From Bacteroidota bacterium (GTDB lineage Bacteria; Bacteroidota; Bacteroidia; Chitinophagales; Chitinophagaceae): a DNA stretch of 64,000 nucleotides. The stretch is from contig CANFOM010000011.1 in assembly GCA_947448725.1 (NCBI GenBank), forward strand, positions 1-64,000, read 5' to 3'. Position 1 is the first letter of the stretch. Each line of letters begins with the position of its first letter. Made by a program: the position numbers and the translations under genes. Below the pieces are notes generated by a model. That model made no database searches, was not told where the DNA came from, and saw nothing but the letters and a program-made list of their open reading frames with translations. Of the stretch, positions 18,877-28,863 are shown one piece after another.

Positions 18877-19821
18877 ATGCAAAATCAAAACATTGATTCC
18901 ATCGCATCTAAAGCATTTGCTTCTTCTTATCACACCCCCGTCTTATTTCATGAAACTATGGAGTATTTAAATATCCAGCCCAATGGTATTTATGTGGACG
19001 CTACATTTGGAGGAGGGGGGCATAGTAAAGGCATCTTAGCTCAGCTAGGCCCAGCGGGTCGTTTGATTGCATTTGATCAAGATGCGGATGCGAAAAATAA
19101 TTTACCCGATGACCCACGTCTTCTTTTTGTACCAGAAAATTTTAAATACCTACAACGCTTTTTACGCTTACATCAAATTACACAAGTTGATGGTGTACTA
19201 GCCGACTTAGGCGTAAGCAGCCATCAATTTGATGAAGGTACTAGAGGTTTCTCCACTAGATATGATGGTCCTTTTGATATGCGCATGGATCAGCGCTCCA
19301 ATACCACAGCGGCGCAGGTGGTAGAAAATTATAGCGAAGCCGAATTGCATAAAATGTTTGAACAATATGGCGAAGTGACCAATTCCAAAACTTTAGCCAA
19401 ACACATAGCTACTCAACGTAAGCATGTAAAGTTAAATACCGTTCAAGATTTTAAAACCTTCCTAGCCCCTGTAGTTAAAGGAAATCCCAACAAATATTGG
19501 GCACAAGTTTTTCAAGCCATAAGAATAGTCGTGAATGAAGAAATGGGAGTGTTAAAAGAATTTTTAACGCAACTGCCACTGGTCATCAAACCAGGTGGAC
19601 GTGCGGTAGTGATCACTTTCCATTCTATAGAAGATCGTTTGGTAAAAAACGCTTTTCGTGTGTCGCAGGAAGAAGAAAAAGATGCCCATCCTTTTCTTTC
19701 AACAGAAAGAGAAGTTTTTTGGAAAATCATTACAAAAAAACCTGTAGTGGCTTCTGAAAAAGAAATGAAAGAAAACAATCGAAGCAGAAGCGCAAAATTG
19801 CGCGCTGCGGAAAGATTATAA
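18877..19821 (+). CDS. rsmH: 16S rRNA (cytosine(1402)-N(4))-methyltransferase RsmH
   Basis: Methylates N4 of C1402 in the decoding centre of 16S rRNA, using S-adenosylmethionine. The 314 residues match the family. HTPVLFHETMEYL leads into the cofactor loop VDATFGGGGHS, followed by ADLGVSSHQFDEGTRGFS, the DMRMDQ signature, and ITFHSIEDRLVK near the end. In its usual dcw position between mraZ and ftsL. Confidence 0.97.
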   Translation: MQNQNIDSIASKAFASSYHTPVLFHETMEYLNIQPNGIYVDATFGGGGHSKGILAQLGPAGRLIAFDQDADAKNNLPDDPRLLFVPENFKYLQRFLRLHQITQVDGVLADLGVSSHQFDEGTRGFSTRYDGPFDMRMDQRSNTTAAQVVENYSEAELHKMFEQYGEVTNSKTLAKHIATQRKHVKLNTVQDFKTFLAPVVKGNPNKYWAQVFQAIRIVVNEEMGVLKEFLTQLPLVIKPGGRAVVITFHSIEDRLVKNAFRVSQEEEKDAHPFLSTEREVFWKIITKKPVVASEKEMKENNRSRSAKLRAAERL

Positions 19822-19826
19822 GTTGT

Positions 19827-20195
19827 ATGACCGAACCAATTAACCCTACCACTAAGACTACTTTTAAAAGTATGCTTAACTATCAGTGGATTGTCATGAA
19901 CATTAGTTTCTTTTTGTTCCTGGCATTGATCGCTATCTTATACATAGCGAATGGGCATCTTACCGACAAAACCATTCGAAAAATAAATACCACTCAAAGA
20001 GAACTTAAAGAATTGCAATTTGAGTACAAAACTTTAAAGGCCGATCTAATGCGCCGTAGTAGAGCGGTAGAAATACAAGATAAAGTAGCGCCTTATGGCT
20101 TAGTAGTGGCCAAAGAGATGCCGGTTCGATTGGTACAAGAAAATAAAATTCAAAATCACGCTCAAGATATTTCTAAAGAAAATATTCAAAAATAA
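19827..20195 (+). CDS. ftsL: FtsL-like division protein
   Basis: A 122-residue bitopic membrane protein. It has a short cytoplasmic N-terminus, one transmembrane helix at about 24-44, and then a periplasmic heptad-rich coiled coil (about 45-85). FtsL sequences diverge strongly, so the call rests on this topology, the size, and the position between rsmH and ftsI (5 and 2 base gaps). FtsL recruits and activates the septal synthase FtsW-FtsI, both encoded in this cluster. Confidence 0.85.
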   Translation: MTEPINPTTKTTFKSMLNYQWIVMNISFFLFLALIAILYIANGHLTDKTIRKINTTQRELKELQFEYKTLKADLMRRSRAVEIQDKVAPYGLVVAKEMPVRLVQENKIQNHAQDISKENIQK

Positions 20196-20197
20196 TT

Positions 20198-22312
20198 ATG
20201 GACGTAAAACGCGACATATTGTGGAGGGTTTATTTGAGCTATATTTTAATGGTGCTCGTTTGCCTATTGATATTAGGTAAAGCGTTTTACATACAACAAG
20301 TACAAGGAAAATATTGGAGAAGCCTGAGTGATAGTTTACATCAAAAAATTGTTGATATACCAGCTGATAGAGGAACGATTTATAGTGAGGATGGTCAGAT
20401 GTTAAGTACCAATATTCCTCAATTTGATATTTCGATCGATTTTAGAGTGACGCCTTTACATGAAAAAAGTGGTTTATTGTTTAGAAGCAATATAGATTCT
20501 TTAAGTATTTGCTTGGCCAATTTATTCAGAGATCAATCTGCGGATAAATACAAAAACGATTTAACTAGGGCTTATGAAGTAAGTGAAGGTAATTATGAGT
20601 TAAGAAAAAAAATATCTTATCGTCAATATTTAGCATTGGCTAAATTTCCTTTATTTAAATTAGGTAGGTATAAAAGCGGATTGATTGCCGAAGAACACAA
20701 TATTCGTTTAAATCCTTATGAGAATATTGCATACCGGACCATTGGTCTTGCTAGAGATGAAAATAAAGTAGGCTTAGAAAAATCTTATGACACAGTGTTG
20801 AATGGACGCAATGGTCGCCAGTTGGTAAGGGCGATTGCTGGTGGGGTAACAGTTCCGGTAGAAGAAGGATTGTTTGAAATAGCGCCAGAAACAGGGAAAG
20901 ATATTGTAAGCACTTTAGACGTTTTCATTCAAGAGGTAACCGAAAATGCATTGAAAAAAATGATGATTGGCAATGATGCCAAATCGGGTGTGGCGATGGT
21001 GATGGAAGTAAAAACTGGTAAAATAAAAGCCATAGCTAATTTAGGAAAAATAGGAGACGGCCTATATACAGAGGATTTGAATTATGCGACAAGAGTTACA
21101 GAGCCAGGATCTACTTTCAAATTAGTTACTTTATTATCTGCTTTAGAAGATGGAAAAGTAACTTTAGATTCTAAATTAGATTTAGAAGGGGGAAGTTGGA
21201 ATTATGCAGGAAGAACCGTTAAAGATGCGGAAGCGCATGGCAAACATGAAGCAACAGTTTTAGAAGCTTTTGAAGAAAGTTCCAATGTGGGTATGGCAAA
21301 ATTAGCCCTTGGTTCTTTTAATGATCATCCTGCCAATTATTTTAAATATTTAGCTAAGTTAAGATTGGATTCCATTTCGGGCATTGATTTAATGGGCGAA
21401 GGTGCACCTATCATTCACCGACCTGAAAGTAGAATGTGGTCCAATACTTCTTTGCCTTGGATGGCTTTTGGATATGGTATTGCTATTGCGCCCATTCAAA
21501 CATTGACTTTTTATAATAGCATTGCTAATAATGGTGTAATGATGCGTCCCTATTTAGTGAATACCATTAAAGAAGAAGGAAGGGTATTAAAAACAATAAG
21601 TCCAAAGGCTTATCCTTGGACAGTTTGTTCGCCTAATACCATTAAGTCGCTTCATATTGCATTGGAAGGTGTTTGTACCAATGGAACTGCAAAAAAATTA
21701 TTTGCCAACAGTTTGTATAAAGTAGCAGGTAAAACTGGAACCGCTTTGGTGGCCGATGGGGCAAGAGGGTATGCTGATGGAATTTTTCAATCTTCCTTTG
21801 TAGGTTATTTCCCTGCCGAAAATCCACAATACACCATTGCAGTAATTATCATCAATCATCCGCATGCAGCCAATCATTTTGGAGCATCGGTGGCCGGCCC
21901 TGTTTTTAAAGAAATTTCAGATCGATTGTATTCAACATATATCCAAAACAAAATAGGGGTAACACCAAATTTTTCAATTAAGGACAGTCAGTTGTTTAAC
22001 TATAGCTTATCTAAAATTTCCTTGCAAACCATTTCTAAAAATTTATCCATTGCGTTTCAGGATTCTTCTGGGGCACGCAATGAATTTGTACAATTAAAAG
22101 GAAAAGGTAAGACAATGAATGCAGCCAATGATATTATTTCGGATAGTACCATGCCTAATATTAGTGGAATGAAACTGCAAGATGCCTTATGGATTTGTGA
22201 AAAGAAAGGGTTGATGGTAAAGTTTGTAGGCAAAGGCAAAGTGATTAAACAAAGTATAGCACAAGGAGAATATATCGCTAAAGGACAACAAATTCAAATT
22301 GAATTAAATTAA
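20198..22312 (+). CDS. ftsI: Septal penicillin-binding protein FtsI with C-terminal PASTA domain
   Basis: A 704-residue class B transpeptidase that cross-links septal peptidoglycan. It has one N-terminal membrane helix (about 11-30), a dimerisation region, and the penicillin-binding domain with Ser305 in STFK (305-308), SSN at 361-363 and KTG at 512-514. A single PASTA domain occupies about 650-704 (starting MPNISGMKLQDALW). A linker of about 50 residues of low conservation separates the two. The stop overlaps the murE start by one base (TAATG), indicating translational coupling. Confidence 0.97.
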   Translation: MDVKRDILWRVYLSYILMVLVCLLILGKAFYIQQVQGKYWRSLSDSLHQKIVDIPADRGTIYSEDGQMLSTNIPQFDISIDFRVTPLHEKSGLLFRSNIDSLSICLANLFRDQSADKYKNDLTRAYEVSEGNYELRKKISYRQYLALAKFPLFKLGRYKSGLIAEEHNIRLNPYENIAYRTIGLARDENKVGLEKSYDTVLNGRNGRQLVRAIAGGVTVPVEEGLFEIAPETGKDIVSTLDVFIQEVTENALKKMMIGNDAKSGVAMVMEVKTGKIKAIANLGKIGDGLYTEDLNYATRVTEPGSTFKLVTLLSALEDGKVTLDSKLDLEGGSWNYAGRTVKDAEAHGKHEATVLEAFEESSNVGMAKLALGSFNDHPANYFKYLAKLRLDSISGIDLMGEGAPIIHRPESRMWSNTSLPWMAFGYGIAIAPIQTLTFYNSIANNGVMMRPYLVNTIKEEGRVLKTISPKAYPWTVCSPNTIKSLHIALEGVCTNGTAKKLFANSLYKVAGKTGTALVADGARGYADGIFQSSFVGYFPAENPQYTIAVIIINHPHAANHFGASVAGPVFKEISDRLYSTYIQNKIGVTPNFSIKDSQLFNYSLSKISLQTISKNLSIAFQDSSGARNEFVQLKGKGKTMNAANDIISDSTMPNISGMKLQDALWICEKKGLMVKFVGKGKVIKQSIAQGEYIAKGQQIQIELN

Positions 22313-23775
22313 TGAAAGCACTACAAAATATATTATTTGGTGTTAAATTAAGAGAGGTAGTAGGCGCGACTCAACAAGAAGTGACCAGCTTACAAATTGA
22401 TTCTAGAAAAATCATAAAGGGCACTGTATTTGTTGCTATCAAAGGAGCCAAGTCGGACGGCCATACATTTATAGCAACAGCCATTGAAAAAGGAGCCACT
22501 GTTATTGTGTGTGAGCAAAAACCAATGGAGATTAATAATTCAGTTACTTATATTATGGTTGAAAATGCGCAAGCCGCGGTGGCAATTATGGCGCATCAAT
22601 TTTATGACGAACCTTCTACCAAATTAAAATTAGTAGGGGTTACAGGAACCAATGGCAAAACAACCGTAGCTACTTTATTATTTAAGTTGTTTAATCAATT
22701 GGGCTACACCTGTGGTTTAATCAGTACTATTGAAAATCATATTGGCAATACCATTGTTCCTTCAACCCATACGACGCCCGATCCTATTCAATTAAATAAT
22801 TTATTGCATCAAATGGTGGCAGCGGGTTGCACGCATGTATTTATGGAAGTGAGTAGCCATGCCATTCATCAACATCGCATTACTGGATTGCAATTTGTGG
22901 GCGGAGCGTTCACCAATATAACCCATGATCATTTAGACTATCATGAAACATTTGAAGCCTATTTAGCAGTTAAAAAAACTTTCTTTGATCAATTGGCTAG
23001 CAGCGCATTTGCTTTAACCAATTTAGATGATAAGAATGGTGGCAAAATGTTATTGAATACCAAAGCAAAAAAATTAACCTATGCTTTGCACGCGCCAGCC
23101 AATTATAAAGGTAAAATTTTAGAAAATTTATTGAGTGGCTTGGTCATGAATATCAATGATACAGAAGTGCATTGCCGATTGATAGGAACTTTTAACGCGT
23201 ATAATTTATTGGCCGTGTATGGCATTGCGATTGAATTGGGTGAGCATGCGCAAGAGGTATTGGTTGTTTTAAGTGCATTAACTGGTGCAGAAGGCAGATT
23301 TGATTATATCGTAAGTAATGAAAAAATTATAGGTATAGTTGATTATGCGCATACACCAGATGCCTTAGAGAATGTACTCACTACCATCGCCAAATTAAGA
23401 AAAGGGAATGAAACCGTTATTACCGTAGTGGGATGTGGTGGAGATAGAGATAAAACTAAAAGGCCTATCATGGCCCAAGTGGCTTGTGATTTAAGCAACA
23501 AGGTATTTTTTACCAGTGACAATCCTCGTTCCGAAGATCCTAACGAAATAATAAAAGATATGGAGCAGGGTTTAACCAGCGCTGCCAAAAGAAAATACAT
23601 CAATATAGTAGATCGTAAGGAAGCCATTAAAGCGGCCATCAGTTTTGCAAAAGCCGGTGACATTATTTTAATAGCAGGGAAAGGGCACGAAAAATATCAA
23701 GATATAAAAGGGGTGAAGCATGATTTTGACGATAAGCAAATTTTACAAAACCTATTTAATGAATTAGCTAAATAA
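22312..23775 (+). CDS. murE: UDP-MurNAc-tripeptide synthetase MurE (meso-diaminopimelate type)
   Basis: Adds the third residue of the stem peptide to UDP-MurNAc-L-Ala-D-Glu. The 487 residues include the ATP loop GTNGKTT at about 112-118. The motif DNPR at 403-406 is the signature of enzymes that use meso-diaminopimelate; lysine-adding enzymes have a different residue there. So the wall is predicted to be of the meso-DAP type, as expected for the phylum. It overlaps ftsI by one base and precedes mraY by 7 bases. Confidence 0.97.
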   Translation: MKALQNILFGVKLREVVGATQQEVTSLQIDSRKIIKGTVFVAIKGAKSDGHTFIATAIEKGATVIVCEQKPMEINNSVTYIMVENAQAAVAIMAHQFYDEPSTKLKLVGVTGTNGKTTVATLLFKLFNQLGYTCGLISTIENHIGNTIVPSTHTTPDPIQLNNLLHQMVAAGCTHVFMEVSSHAIHQHRITGLQFVGGAFTNITHDHLDYHETFEAYLAVKKTFFDQLASSAFALTNLDDKNGGKMLLNTKAKKLTYALHAPANYKGKILENLLSGLVMNINDTEVHCRLIGTFNAYNLLAVYGIAIELGEHAQEVLVVLSALTGAEGRFDYIVSNEKIIGIVDYAHTPDALENVLTTIAKLRKGNETVITVVGCGGDRDKTKRPIMAQVACDLSNKVFFTSDNPRSEDPNEIIKDMEQGLTSAAKRKYINIVDRKEAIKAAISFAKAGDIILIAGKGHEKYQDIKGVKHDFDDKQILQNLFNELAK

Positions 23776-23782
23776 TCCAATT

Positions 23783-25096
23783 ATGTTGTATCAATTATTT
23801 TCATGGGTGGACAAACAATTTCATATTCCTGGTTTAGGCGTATTTCAGTTCCTAACTTCAAGAATTGCGATGGCTATTTTATTGTCTTTATTTATTGCTA
23901 CGGTATATGGTAAGAAAATGATTTTGTTTTTAGAGAAAAAACAAATTGGAGAATCGGTGAGAGATTTAGGATTGGCAGGCGAGCAACAAAAGAAAGGCAC
24001 GCCTACCATGGGTGGTATCATTATCTTATTAAGTATTTTAATTCCTACTTTATTATTTGCCAACTTAGACAAGGTGTATATCCGTTTAATGATATTGTGT
24101 ACTGTTTGGTTAGGTTTAATTGGTTTTTTAGATGACTATTTTAAAATTAGCGCTAAAAAACAAGCACAGGCGCAAGGCGCAGCGTATAAAAAACAAAATA
24201 GTGATGGATTGGCTGGGGTATCAAAAATTATTGGACAAATAGGGTTAGGAATTATTATTGGTGTTACTCTTTATTTTAGCAATGCAGTTACGGTAGAAAG
24301 AGAAATTGTTTCTGCAACAGTTACAGAAAGCTTGCAAAAAGGGGAGAAAGTGGCTAAGGGCGCTGATATTGTCATAAGAAAAATTAATGGAGAGGAAAGA
24401 CGTTTTGTAAAAGTGAAAACACCAATTACCACTATTCCATTTGTAAAAAATCATGAATTTAATTATAGTAGATTAATAAGCTGGATAGGTCCTGGTGCAG
24501 AAAAATATACCTGGATTGTGTACATACTTATTGTTACGTTTATTATTACAGCTGTATCCAATGGCGCCAATTTAACCGATGGATTAGATGGCTTAGCCGC
24601 AGGAGTGAGTGCTATTATTGGCGCTGCTTTAGGCGTATTTGTGTATGTAAGTGGTAACTATGTTTTTGCCGATTATTTAAATGTAATGTACATACCCAAT
24701 TTAGGGGAGTTGTCCATTTTTGTAGGTGCCTTTGTAGGAGCCTGCATTGGATTTTTATGGTACAATGCTTATCCAGCACAAGTATTTATGGGCGATACGG
24801 GAAGCTTGGCTTTAGGAGGTATCATTGCTTCACTAGCCATTATTGTAAGAAAAGAATTATTAATTCCTATTTTTTGTGGCGTGTTTTTAATTGAGAATTT
24901 GAGTGTTATTATTCAAGTAAGTTATTTTAAGTACACCAAAAAGAAATATGGCGAAGGACGTCGTGTGTTTTTAATGAGCCCTTTACATCATCATTACCAA
25001 AAGAAAGGTTTTCATGAAAGTAAGATTGCTGTACGTTTTTGGATCATCACTATATTATTGGTTGTTATTTCTATATTAACCTTAAAGACAAGATAA
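23783..25096 (+). CDS. mraY: Phospho-N-acetylmuramoyl-pentapeptide transferase MraY
   Basis: A polytopic inner-membrane enzyme that moves phospho-MurNAc-pentapeptide onto undecaprenyl phosphate, forming lipid I. Active-site motifs are [29 protein letters not shown] and [12 protein letters not shown], and [13 protein letters not shown] lies near the end. At 437 residues it is longer than the approximately 360 of E. coli. The difference is mainly an insert of about 70 residues at roughly 165-235, which I associate with Bacteroidota MraY. Confidence 0.97.
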   Translation: MLYQLFSWVDKQFHIPGLGVFQFLTSRIAMAILLSLFIATVYGKKMILFLEKKQIGESVRDLGLAGEQQKKGTPTMGGIIILLSILIPTLLFANLDKVYIRLMILCTVWLGLIGFLDDYFKISAKKQAQAQGAAYKKQNSDGLAGVSKIIGQIGLGIIIGVTLYFSNAVTVEREIVSATVTESLQKGEKVAKGADIVIRKINGEERRFVKVKTPITTIPFVKNHEFNYSRLISWIGPGAEKYTWIVYILIVTFIITAVSNGANLTDGLDGLAAGVSAIIGAALGVFVYVSGNYVFADYLNVMYIPNLGELSIFVGAFVGACIGFLWYNAYPAQVFMGDTGSLALGGIIASLAIIVRKELLIPIFCGVFLIENLSVIIQVSYFKYTKKKYGEGRRVFLMSPLHHHYQKKGFHESKIAVRFWIITILLVVISILTLKTR

Positions 25097-25099
25097 GCA

Positions 25100-26440
25100 T
25101 TGGCAAAAAATTTAGTCATATTAGGGGCAGGTGAAAGTGGAGTAGGTGCTGCTTTATTAGCCAAACAAAAAGGCTATGAAGTATTTGTATCTGATGGCGG
25201 CGCTATTAAAGCCAATTTTCAAAAAGAATTAGAAGACCATGGAATTGCTTTTGAATCTGGCACACATAGCGTAGATAAAATTTTAGCAGCGGATGAAGTA
25301 ATGAAAAGCCCTGGCATTCCTGAGAAAAATGAAATGGTCAAAGCCATTAGAGCCAAAGGTATTCCGGTAATCAGTGAAATTGAATTTGGATATAGATACA
25401 AAGGCAATAGCAAAATTGCTGCCATTACAGGAAGCAATGGCAAAAGTACCACCACTGCTTTGTTGTACCATATTTGCAAATTGGTGAATGAGGATGTAGC
25501 CATGGTAGGGAATATTGGTTTTTCTTTTGCACGTCAAATTGCCCTAGCGCCAAAAGCATTATACATTATTGAAGTAAGCTCCTTTCAATTGGATGATATT
25601 AAATATTTCAAACCAGAGATTGCTATTTTATTAAATATTACCGAAGACCATTTAGACAGATACGATTATCAATTCGAAAACTATATTAAAAGTAAGTTTC
25701 GAGTTATTGAGAATCAAACCCAAGAAGATTATTTCATTTATTGCATCGATGATGAAGTAATCGTTAAACATCTAGAACTACTAACCACAAATACTAACCC
25801 ACTACCATTTTCTATGAAACAAGAAGTAAAAAAAGGAGGCTACATCAAGAACGATCAAATGATGTTAAAAATCCAAGAAGAACGTGTTACTATGAGCATT
25901 TATGATTTTGCCTTAAAAGGAAAACACAATGCGTATAACACTATGGCAGCAAGCATTGCAGCCACTACCTTAGGCATCCGAAAAGAAAAAATTCGCGAAG
26001 CCGTTAGCAATTTCCATAGTTTAGAACACAGAATGGAATTTGTTGCCACTGTCAGAGGCGTTGATTTTATCAATGACAGTAAAGCCACCAATGTCAACAG
26101 CACTTGGTATGCACTAGAAAGCATGCAAAAGAAAACTGTTTTAATCTTAGGCGGTGTGGACAAAGGCAACGACTATGCATTAATTGCAGAATTAGTCAAA
26201 GAAAAAGTAAAAGCCATTGTATGTATGGGAACCGACAATAAAAAAATTATTGATTTTTTTAAGGACTTAGTGCCCACCATTATTGAAACGGATAGCGCTA
26301 AAAAAGCAGTGAATGCTTCTTTTAAATTAGCAGAAAAAGGAGAACTAGTATTAATGAGTCCTGCCTGCGCCAGTTTTGATTTGTTTAAAAACTACGAAGA
26401 CAGAGGCCGTCAATTTAAAGAGTCTGTTAAAGAACTATAA
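25100..26440 (+). CDS. murD: UDP-N-acetylmuramoylalanine--D-glutamate ligase MurD
   Basis: Adds D-glutamate to UDP-MurNAc-L-Ala. The 446 residues carry the N-terminal nucleotide fold VILGAGESGVGAA, the ATP loop ITGSNGKSTTT, EVSSFQLDDI, the conserved NDSKATN and the C-terminal LSPACASFD. Translation appears to start at TTG 25100, three bases after the mraY stop. The first in-frame ATG lies far inside the nucleotide-binding domain and would remove its glycine loop. Confidence 0.96.
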   Translation: MAKNLVILGAGESGVGAALLAKQKGYEVFVSDGGAIKANFQKELEDHGIAFESGTHSVDKILAADEVMKSPGIPEKNEMVKAIRAKGIPVISEIEFGYRYKGNSKIAAITGSNGKSTTTALLYHICKLVNEDVAMVGNIGFSFARQIALAPKALYIIEVSSFQLDDIKYFKPEIAILLNITEDHLDRYDYQFENYIKSKFRVIENQTQEDYFIYCIDDEVIVKHLELLTTNTNPLPFSMKQEVKKGGYIKNDQMMLKIQEERVTMSIYDFALKGKHNAYNTMAASIAATTLGIRKEKIREAVSNFHSLEHRMEFVATVRGVDFINDSKATNVNSTWYALESMQKKTVLILGGVDKGNDYALIAELVKEKVKAIVCMGTDNKKIIDFFKDLVPTIIETDSAKKAVNASFKLAEKGELVLMSPACASFDLFKNYEDRGRQFKESVKEL

Positions 26441-26442
26441 TT

Positions 26443-27762
26443 ATGTTTAACGAAACCACTGACAAGTTATTTTCACAAATGCCTAGTATAGGGGGCATGA
26501 AGGAGCATTTGGATCAAAGAACCAGAGGTGATAAATATATATGGGGGTTGGTTATTATTTTATCATTGATATCTATATTGGTAGTATATAGTGCTACTGG
26601 ATCTTTGGCGTATAAAATGTATCGTGGAAATACCAGTGTGTATTTGTTTAAACAAGTGGTATTTACTTTAGTTGGATTAGTAGTTGTATTCGGATTGCAC
26701 CGAATAAATTATACAGTTTTTTCGAGGATAGCCACCATACTTTTTATGTTGTCTATTCCTCTTTTAATATATACTTTGTTTTTTGGGGCTAAAATTAATG
26801 AAGGCAGCAGATGGATCAAATTGCCCATCATCAATTTAACCATTCAAACTAGCGATTTGGCTAAGTTGGCTTTGTTTATGTACTTGTCAAAGATGCTAAG
26901 TAAAAAACAAGAAGTAATCAAGGATTTTAAAAAAGGATTTTTGCCTGTTATTATACCTGTACTAATTATTTGTGCACTTATTATGCCGGCGAACTTATCT
27001 AATGCTTTATTAACCGGGGCTACTTCCTTGTTGTTAATGTTTATAGGTAGAGTAAGCATAAAGCATATATTACTCACTATTTTGGTAGCGATGGTACCTA
27101 TTGTGATTATCATTAGTGTAGCTATGGCCACCCATTCTAATAATATGGTGGAGGGCAAACCTAAAGTGGCCGAAAAAATGAAAAGTTTTGGACGTTTTGG
27201 TACTTGGGTAAGCCGAGTGCAAGATTTTATGTATGCCAATGAAAGGGAAGTGCCCTATCAAGTACAGCAAGCAAAAATTGCGATTGCCAATGGAGGCATA
27301 TTTGTTGGATTGGGGCCAGGCAATAGTCGTCAAAGAAATTTTTTACCACAGGCTTACAATGATTTTATTTATGCAGTCATCATTGAAGAGTATGGATTGT
27401 TAGGCGGCGCATTTATTATATTTATCTATTTAGTTTTCTTATTTAGATGCATTCGTATTTTTAGAAAATGTCCTTATGCCTTTGGTGCTTTTTTAGCATT
27501 GGGATTAAGTTTTACTTTAATCATACAAGCGGTGGCAAATATGGCAGTGAATGTAAATATCGTGCCTGTTACCGGAGTAACCCTGCCCTTAGTGAGTATG
27601 GGAGGAAGCTCTTTTATTTTTACTTGTTGTTCCATTGGCTTGATATTAAGTGTAGCGCGTAATGTGGAACAGATGGAAGGAAGGGCGCCTTTAGAAACAG
27701 AAATTGAATTACCAGAAGAAAATATAGATACCGAAAACAATGCCATTGAATCAAAAGCATAA
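26443..27762 (+). CDS. ftsW: Septal peptidoglycan glycosyltransferase FtsW (SEDS family)
   Basis: A 439-residue polytopic membrane protein of the SEDS family that polymerises lipid II at the septum together with FtsI. About ten hydrophobic segments are visible. The family motifs are GSRWIKLP (about 123-130), GLGPGNSRQRNFLPQAYNDFIY around 285-306 and PLVSMGGSSF near the end. The acidic C-terminal tail is cytoplasmic. Its 3' end overlaps murG by 23 bases. Confidence 0.97.
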   Translation: MFNETTDKLFSQMPSIGGMKEHLDQRTRGDKYIWGLVIILSLISILVVYSATGSLAYKMYRGNTSVYLFKQVVFTLVGLVVVFGLHRINYTVFSRIATILFMLSIPLLIYTLFFGAKINEGSRWIKLPIINLTIQTSDLAKLALFMYLSKMLSKKQEVIKDFKKGFLPVIIPVLIICALIMPANLSNALLTGATSLLLMFIGRVSIKHILLTILVAMVPIVIIISVAMATHSNNMVEGKPKVAEKMKSFGRFGTWVSRVQDFMYANEREVPYQVQQAKIAIANGGIFVGLGPGNSRQRNFLPQAYNDFIYAVIIEEYGLLGGAFIIFIYLVFLFRCIRIFRKCPYAFGAFLALGLSFTLIIQAVANMAVNVNIVPVTGVTLPLVSMGGSSFIFTCCSIGLILSVARNVEQMEGRAPLETEIELPEENIDTENNAIESKA

Positions 27763-28855
27763 TCAGTTACGCATCATCATAGCAGGTGGTGGCACGGGAG
27801 GACATATCTTTCCGGCAATTGCTGTGGCGCAAGCCATACAAATTCTAGCGCCTAATGCAGCTATTTTATTTGTTGGCGCACTCGGAAAAATGGAAATGGA
27901 TAAAATTCCAAAAGCGGGCTATGCGATTAAAGGAATTACCATAGCGGGGTATAATAGATCTAATTTTTTTAAAAATGTTTTATTGCCTTGGAAATTACTT
28001 AAAAGTTTTTTTCAAGTAAAATCTATTTTCAAATACTTTAAGCCCAATGCGGTATTTGGTGTGGGAGGTTATTCTAGTTTTCCTGTTTTAAAATTTGCAC
28101 AAGCAAAAGGAATACCAACTTTTCTGCACGAATCCAATGCCTTTGCGGGAAAAGCCAATATATGGTTGGCAAAAAATGCCACGCAGATATTTACTGGAAC
28201 AAAAGGAATGGAAACATTCTTCCCCGCAGATAAGATATTGGTCACAGGAAATCCCATAAGAAAAAATATACTTCAACATGAGTATACGAAAGCATCTGCT
28301 TTAAAAGAATTTGGTTTAAATCCGTCCATGAAAACGGTATTAATTGTAGGAGGAAGTTTAGGGGCTAACTCTATCAATCAAGTAATTGAAAAAAACGTAG
28401 TTAATTTTTTTGAAAAAAAGATACAATTGATTTGGCAAATAGGCAATTTAAATGTGAGTGGCTTTTATAGAGCTGCCCAGGGTTTTGAGAATGTATTTGT
28501 GAGTTCATTTATTGATAATATGAGTGCCGCTTATTGTGCAGCAGACATTGTCATCAGCCGATCCGGGGCGATGGCCGTAGCTGAAATATGTACCACAGGC
28601 AAGGCTTGTATTTTTGTGCCTTATCCTTTTGCTGCCGAAGATCATCAAACTTTTAATGCGATGGCTTTAGTCAATCAAGAAGCGGCTTTAATTGTGAAAG
28701 ACAAAGAAGTAAATGAAAAACTATTACCTACACTTTTTTCTGTATTAGAAAATGAGGAGTCGATAAAAAATATGGAGAACAAAGTAAAAACTTTTGCTTT
28801 TTTACACGCAGACACTACCATTGCTGAACAAATTTTAAAAAATAGTCATTATTAA
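27740..28855 (+). CDS. murG: UDP-GlcNAc--undecaprenyl-pyrophosphoryl-MurNAc-pentapeptide transferase MurG
   Basis: A peripheral inner-membrane glycosyltransferase (GT28) that converts lipid I to lipid II. The 371 residues include the N-terminal glycine loop AGGGTGGHIFPA (15-26), FGVGGYSSFP, HESNAFAGKAN, VVGGSLGANSIN-like IVGGSLGANSIN, and the donor-binding SRSGAMAVAEI with PYPFAAEDHQ. The start at 27740 lies 23 bases inside ftsW, so coupling is likely. Confidence 0.97.
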   Translation: MPLNQKHNQLRIIIAGGGTGGHIFPAIAVAQAIQILAPNAAILFVGALGKMEMDKIPKAGYAIKGITIAGYNRSNFFKNVLLPWKLLKSFFQVKSIFKYFKPNAVFGVGGYSSFPVLKFAQAKGIPTFLHESNAFAGKANIWLAKNATQIFTGTKGMETFFPADKILVTGNPIRKNILQHEYTKASALKEFGLNPSMKTVLIVGGSLGANSINQVIEKNVVNFFEKKIQLIWQIGNLNVSGFYRAAQGFENVFVSSFIDNMSAAYCAADIVISRSGAMAVAEICTTGKACIFVPYPFAAEDHQTFNAMALVNQEAALIVKDKEVNEKLLPTLFSVLENEESIKNMENKVKTFAFLHADTTIAEQILKNSHY

Positions 28856-28863
28856 TAAATAGT

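Noticed and set aside
26844..27239. A 131-codon minus-strand frame inside ftsW.
   Set aside because: Its hydrophobic composition mirrors the complementary codons of membrane helices; ftsW is certain.
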